From Agromyces sp. Root81 (lineage in GTDB: Bacteria; Actinomycetota; Actinomycetes; Actinomycetales; Microbacteriaceae): DNA of 64,000 nucleotides. Each line of letters opens with the position of its first letter. The stretch's first letter is position 1. Positions 60,304 to 64,000 of this stretch are shown piece by piece. The translations under genes were made by a program, and so were the position numbers. The stretch is taken from NCBI RefSeq assembly GCF_001429165.1, contig NZ_LMIR01000002.1, positions 1,164,593-1,228,592 on the forward strand. Reading direction: 5' to 3'. The notes below the pieces were generated by a model, which did not search any database, was not told the origin of the DNA, and saw nothing but the letters and a program-made list of their open reading frames with translations.

Positions 60304-60828
60304 CGTGAGCAACCCCGCAGCTTCAACCTCGGCGTCGAACGGCACGTCGTGTGGGACTACCCCGACGGCGGCGTGCCCGAGGCCGACGAGGACGAGCTCG
60401 TCGCACGCGTCGTCGCGGAGATGGAGCGGGTGCGCCCCGACGTCGTCGTCGGCTTCTGGCCGGAGAGCGGAGCGACCGGGCACGCGGACCACATGCAGAT
60501 GGGCCGGGTGACCGAGCTCGCGATCGCGGAGCTCGAGGCATCCGGCGGCTCGTATACCGGGCCGGAACACCTCGTCTACACGATCAGCCCGTCGGGTGCA
60601 CTCTCGGTCTTCGGCGGCGAGGCCGGCGCGTTCGTCGTCGCGAACCAGCCGAAGCCCGAGTACGCGATGAGCGCCGAGGTCGCGAAGAAGCACGAGGGGT
60701 GGACGATCCACTCCTCGCAGGCGAACTACATGCAGGAGTCGTACATCCTGCCGACCTGGCTCATCCATGCACTGTGGGACCAGGAGTTCTATCATGTGCG
60801 CGATCTCGAGGCCGATCCGCTCGGCTGA
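60304..60828 (+). pseudogene. PIG-L family deacetylase lacking its N-terminus
   Basis: Readable PIG-L similarity runs from about RSFNLGVERHVVWDYPDGGV through RVRPDVVVGFWPESGATGHADHMQMGRVT to LPTWLIHALWDQEFYHV. The first third of the family, with the zinc-binding HPDDE motif, is absent: the frame reaches the PadR operator and no start codon with a ribosome-binding site precedes it except the GTG at 60349. Without HPDDE it cannot be an active deacetylase. It looks decapitated by arrival of the PadR operon. Confidence 0.75.
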
Positions 60829-60835
60829 TTCGGGC

Positions 60836-60911
60836 GCTTCGGCTCGGCTCGCTTCAGCTCGGCTCGGCGCGACTCGGCTCAGCTCAGCTCAGCTCAGCGC
60901 GGCTCGACTCA
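60836..60911. repeat. Pentanucleotide repeat tract (GCTCR)
   Basis: About fifteen imperfect copies of a 5-bp unit GCTCA/GCTCG fill the gap between the PIG-L fragment and the convergent TetR gene, with the four cleanest copies near 60878-60897. Such tracts change length by slippage; here it would alter only untranslated DNA. Confidence 0.7.
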
Positions 60912-61565
60912 GGCGAGCACGAGCGCCTTCACCGCCCCGGCCAGCCAGGTCTCGAATTTGGGCTGACTCCAGCCCGCCGTTTCGACGAGCTGTTCGTACG
61001 CCTCGGGCGAGGCGAGGAACGAGAGCACGTCGGCGAGCCGATCGCGCTCGGCGTCGCCCGGCGCCTCACCGCGGAGCATCCCCCGCTCGACGAACAGATC
61101 GATCGCGGCGCGGAAGTCCGCGTGCCGCCGAACCTGCTGCGCCTCGAGCGCCTCGCGCACGAGCGGGTCGGAGGTGCCGGCGCTCACGACGCTGCGCCAG
61201 AGCCGTCCGGCCCGCGCATTCGCCTCGGCGACGAATCGCACCCATGCGGCGAGCATCTCGTCGGGGTCGCGAATCTCCATGATGCGCCGCCCGACCTCGC
61301 GCTCACTGACGCCCTCGTGCCCCTCATCGCCGGCGAAGAGCTGCTCGAACGATGCCAGCAGCAGCTCGCGCTTCGGACCGTTGAGCTTCACGGTCTCGAC
61401 CGAGACGGATGCCTCGCGGGCGATGTCGGCGAGCGAGGTGCCGGCGTATCCGGCCGATGCGAAGCTCGCGCCCGCCGCGGCGAGGATGCGCCGTCGGGTC
61501 GCTGCGGCCTGCTCGGCGCGAAGGGTCGAGCGGTAGCTGCGCGATGGCGCGTTCGGCGTGGACAT
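60909..61565 (-). CDS. TetR-family repressor
   Basis: A 218-residue regulator: HTH at about residues 22-66 (RRRILAAAGASFASAGYAGTSLADIAREASVSVETVKLNGPKRELLL). Divergent from a glycosyltransferase gene by 61 bp. TAGGAT (61573-61578, reverse) lies 7 nt before the ATG, so the transcript is probably leaderless, and that box overlaps the promoter of the divergent gene. Confidence 0.88.
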   Translation of the reverse strand: MSTPNAPSRSYRSTLRAEQAAATRRRILAAAGASFASAGYAGTSLADIAREASVSVETVKLNGPKRELLLASFEQLFAGDEGHEGVSEREVGRRIMEIRDPDEMLAAWVRFVAEANARAGRLWRSVVSAGTSDPLVREALEAQQVRRHADFRAAIDLFVERGMLRGEAPGDAERDRLADVLSFLASPEAYEQLVETAGWSQPKFETWLAGAVKALVLA

Positions 61566-61595
61566 ATTGACTATCCTATCGGTGTAGTGAATACT
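61565..61595 (+). promoter_or_regulatory. Promoter and probable TetR operator
   Basis: TTGACT (61567-61572) and AATACT (61590-61595) are spaced by 17 bp, a good sigma-A-type promoter for the glycosyltransferase. TATTGACTATC and GTAGTGAATA form an imperfect dyad over 61565-61593, covering the spacer, as expected of a TetR site that blocks both divergent genes. Confidence 0.6.
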
Positions 61596-61626
61596 CTGGA
61601 AGGCACATCAAGTCTATTGGAGCCCA

Positions 61627-62931
61627 ATGTCTTCCATTCTCATCGCCAGCACGCCCGTGCACGGCCACGTGACGCCGCTGCTCGCCGTCGCCCGCCACCT
61701 CGTGATCGGCGACCACCGGGTGCGCTTCCTCACCGGGTCCCGCTTCCGGTCGGCTGTGCGCGAGACCGGCGCCGAGTTCCTGGCGCTGCCGGCCGATGCC
61801 GACTACGACGACCGCGACCTCGAGACCGCCTTCCCGGGACGCGCGGGCCGCACCGGCCCCGACGGCATCCGCTACGACATGTCGACGATCTTCCTCGGGC
61901 CCGCCGCGAGCCAGTTGCGCGCGGTCGACGACGCCCTCCTCGCGGCCACCACCGACGTCGTGCTCTTCGAAGGCCTGTTCCTCGGCATGCTCGGGCTGCT
62001 CTCCCGCCCGGACTACGCGCGCCCGAAGACCGTGAACCTCGGCATCTTCCCGCTCGGGCTCGAGAGCGTCGACACCGCCCCCTTCGGCCTCGGCGTGCTG
62101 CCGAAGCCCGGCGTCGCCGGTCGCATCCGCAACGCCGCCCTCGGCTTCGTCGCAAAGCGCGTCATCTTCGGGGGCGTGCAGCGCACGGCCGAGCACTTCG
62201 TGCTCGAGTCCACCGGCGAGCGGCTCGAGGAGTTCTTCCTCAACTCTGCGGCCCTCGCCGACGCGGTCGTGCAGTTCACCGTGCCCGGGTTCGAGTACCC
62301 GCGGCGCGAGCTCGCGGCATCCGTTCGCTTCGTCGGACCGGTCTCGCGCACGGTCGCATCCGATCACCCGCTGCCCGAGTGGTGGCACGAGCTCGACGGC
62401 TCGCGGCCCGTCGTGCACGTCACCCAGGGCACGATCGCCAACACCGACTACGACGAGCTCATCGCCCCGACGATCACCGGACTCGCGGGCTCCGACGCCC
62501 TCGTCGTGGTCAGCACGGGCGGTCGGGACGTCGCGAGCCTGCCGCATCCCCTGCCCGCCAATGTGCGCGCAGCCGAGTTCCTTCCATATGACCGGATGCT
62601 GCCGCTGACCGACGTGTTCGTGTCGAACGGCGGCTACGGCGGCGTGCACTACGCGCTCGAGCACGGGGTGCCGCTCGTCGTCGCGGGCACCACCGAGGAC
62701 AAGATCGAGGTCACCGCACGCGTGCAGTGGTCGGGCGCCGGGGTGAACCTGCGCACGAACCGTCCCACGGCCGAACGGATGCGGGAGGCGGTCGATCGCG
62801 TGCTGCGCGAGCCCGGGTACCGCGCGGCCAGCGAGCGGCTCGCCGCGGAGATCGCCGCGTCGGACGGGCTCGCAGGCCTCGATCGTGCGATCGGGGAGGT
62901 CATCGGGGTTGCGGTGGCGAGCGAGGTCTGA
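61627..62931 (+). CDS. UDP-glycosyltransferase-like (GT1/MGT) enzyme
   Basis: A 434-residue GT-B enzyme: the N-terminal acceptor domain begins ILIASTPVHGHVTPLLAVARHL and the C-terminal donor domain has VVHVTQGTIANTDYD, then VFVSNGGYGGVHYALEHGVPLVVAGTTEDK, the nucleotide-sugar motif of macrolide/flavonoid glycosyltransferases. It probably glycosylates and inactivates or exports small hydrophobic compounds. Controlled by the adjacent TetR. Confidence 0.9.
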   Translation: MSSILIASTPVHGHVTPLLAVARHLVIGDHRVRFLTGSRFRSAVRETGAEFLALPADADYDDRDLETAFPGRAGRTGPDGIRYDMSTIFLGPAASQLRAVDDALLAATTDVVLFEGLFLGMLGLLSRPDYARPKTVNLGIFPLGLESVDTAPFGLGVLPKPGVAGRIRNAALGFVAKRVIFGGVQRTAEHFVLESTGERLEEFFLNSAALADAVVQFTVPGFEYPRRELAASVRFVGPVSRTVASDHPLPEWWHELDGSRPVVHVTQGTIANTDYDELIAPTITGLAGSDALVVVSTGGRDVASLPHPLPANVRAAEFLPYDRMLPLTDVFVSNGGYGGVHYALEHGVPLVVAGTTEDKIEVTARVQWSGAGVNLRTNRPTAERMREAVDRVLREPGYRAASERLAAEIAASDGLAGLDRAIGEVIGVAVASEV

Positions 62932-63074
62932 GCGCAGGGCGCGTCGGACAGCACTTGCCCTGTGGAGAACATCCACGCGACCGCCCCTGTGGAGGACAAG
63001 TCGGGTGAAAATGGCTGTTCAACTCATATTTCCCGACCCCGGGAATGTCGGTGGGTGGTGGCAATGTGGTGGAC
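62932..63074. other. Intergenic region before the DUF222-HNH gene
   Basis: CCCTGTGGAGAAC and CCCTGTGGAGGAC occur 31 bp apart near 62959 and 62990, and TTCCCG/CGGGAA form a small hairpin at 63030-63045. The TGTGGA-type pair resembles, but does not match, DnaA-box sequence. Nothing else is recognisable. Confidence 0.35.
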
Positions 63075-64000
63075 ATGGCAGGCATCCCCGACGCACTCGA
63101 GCAGATCCGCTCGGTGCTCGATGCCGCGCTCGGCTTCGATGCACCGCGTGGCCTGGGTGACGATGAGTTGCTCCTCGCGATGGGCGCACTCGAGGGCGTC
63201 GGGCGACTGCTCGACGCGCACCGCGCCGTGTTCGCCGGTGAAGTCGCCGAACGCAGTCGGGTCGAGCTCGACGGTCAACGACTGTCGGCGCGCAAGGGGT
63301 GCCGGTCCGCGGCCGAGTTGATCGAGCGCGTCACGCAGGTCTCGGGGGCCGAGGCGCGTCGCCGCATCACCGTCGGGGTGACGACCCGGGGCGGCACCGG
63401 CCTGACCGGTCAGACCGTGCCGCCGCAGCATCCACACCTCGCAGCCGCGCTTGCAGACGGGGTTCTGGGCCTCGATGTCGCGCACACCATCATCCGCGAG
63501 CTCGGCCGCACCCGCACGGTCGCCGACCCGGCACGACTCGACGCCGCAGAGCATGCCCTCGTCGAGCAGGCGACGGGTAACGGGGAGAGCGCGCCGGTTC
63601 GGTGCACGGCCGACGAGGTGGCCGTGCAGGCGCGCGCCTGGGCGGCCTTCCTCGATCAAGACGGCCCCGAACCCGACGACGAGCGGGCGATGCGCCGACG
63701 GGGCTTCCGTGTCGGGCGGGCACGAGATGGACTCATCGCCGTGTCGGGCGAACTGCTGCCCGAGGTCGCCGCGAAACTGACCCGCCTCTTCGACGCCCAC
63801 CTGTCGCCCCGCAGCGGCGGCGGGTTCCTCACCGAATCAGAGCGCGCCGACCTCGCCGTGCAGGCCGAGACCCGCACCACCGAGCAGCAACGACACGACG
63901 TCCTCGCCGCGATCATCGACACCGCCGCACGCTCCGGCGAACACCCCAGCATCGGCGGCGCGTCACCCACGGTCCTCGTCAGCGTCCGGGCCGCCGACCT
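63075..64000 (+). CDS. DUF222/HNH endonuclease-family protein (3' end outside window)
   Basis: The first 308 residues of a DUF222 protein: QIRSVLDAALGFD, LLLAMGALEGVGRLLDAHRAVFAGEVAERS, SAAELIERVTQVSGAEARRRITVG and the later LRRGFRVGR-type segment RRRGFRVGRARDGLIAVSGELLPE. In full-length members an HNH nuclease domain follows, outside the window. Actinobacteria carry many divergent copies; function unknown, mobility or phage defence being suggested. Starting ATG at 63075 has a weak ribosome-binding site. Confidence 0.88.
   Translation, partial: MAGIPDALEQIRSVLDAALGFDAPRGLGDDELLLAMGALEGVGRLLDAHRAVFAGEVAERSRVELDGQRLSARKGCRSAAELIERVTQVSGAEARRRITVGVTTRGGTGLTGQTVPPQHPHLAAALADGVLGLDVAHTIIRELGRTRTVADPARLDAAEHALVEQATGNGESAPVRCTADEVAVQARAWAAFLDQDGPEPDDERAMRRRGFRVGRARDGLIAVSGELLPEVAAKLTRLFDAHLSPRSGGGFLTESERADLAVQAETRTTEQQRHDVLAAIIDTAARSGEHPSIGGASPTVLVSVRAAD

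Noticed and set aside
62955..63000. DnaA boxes or a replication origin near the TGTGGAG repeats
   Set aside because: The sequences differ from the actinobacterial DnaA box at key positions, only two occur, and no dnaA/dnaN genes are present.

Overview
This window is about 64 kb of a very GC-rich chromosome. Gene content points to a Microbacteriaceae-type actinobacterium (Agromyces or a close relative is my best guess): coenzyme F420 genes, MocR/GntR, LolA-like/ABC and DUF222-HNH families, many small membrane proteins, frequent GTG starts and ATGA/GTGA gene overlaps, and the very common hexamer GCATCC/GGATGC. No tRNA, rRNA, CRISPR array or intact insertion sequence was seen.

Layout. 1-5.2 kb: a leftward unit of peptidase E, a Dcu-type C4-dicarboxylate/aspartate carrier, a ThrE-like exporter and pyrE (cut by the window edge), then a small membrane protein and a LysR regulator. 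5.3-18.5 kb: an enoyl-CoA hydratase gene, then a ten-gene leftward operon for reductive pyrimidine catabolism. It encodes beta-ureidopropionase, dihydropyrimidinase, a luciferase-like (LLM) flavin/F420 enzyme, an NMT1-type ABC importer, a class III aminotransferase, malonate-semialdehyde dehydrogenase and a thioredoxin-like protein, and it faces a divergent MocR regulator. No dihydropyrimidine dehydrogenase is present. 18.5-22.9 kb: MarR/peroxiredoxin pair, EF-G2-like GTPase, DeoR/DUF4406 pair.

23.0-28.0 kb: cofD, a methyltransferase and a three-gene BtuFCD-type transporter matching the proposed F420-0 importer, preceded by a potentially structured leader. 28-34 kb: small proteins, an ABC exporter with a frameshifted LolA-like gene, and gamma-glutamyltransferase. 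34.1-38.3 kb: fgd (F420-dependent glucose-6-phosphate dehydrogenase), cofC, another F420-type LLM enzyme and cofE. The window therefore holds cofD, cofC and cofE but not the Fo synthase gene fbiC. 38.3-43.4 kb: exonuclease III, a compositionally distinct ABC transporter next to a transposase remnant, and a CmtR-like sensor with a cation exporter. 43.4-57.8 kb: ECF sigma factor with a membrane partner, a Ser/Thr kinase with lipoprotein, hydrolases, SDRs, TetR/MFS pair, DNA alkylation repair, DUF6421 and secreted proteins. 57.8-64 kb: a PadR-controlled unit with a duplicated Trp-rich secreted domain, a decapitated PIG-L deacetylase, a TetR/glycosyltransferase pair and the start of a DUF222-HNH gene.

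Two themes stand out. F420 supply (cofC, cofD, cofE, a putative importer) and F420 reduction (fgd) lie close to three LLM enzymes, one of them inside the pyrimidine operon where the first reductase is missing. A dispersed hairpin repeat has entered the first codons of several transporter genes and is translated as an N-terminal extension.
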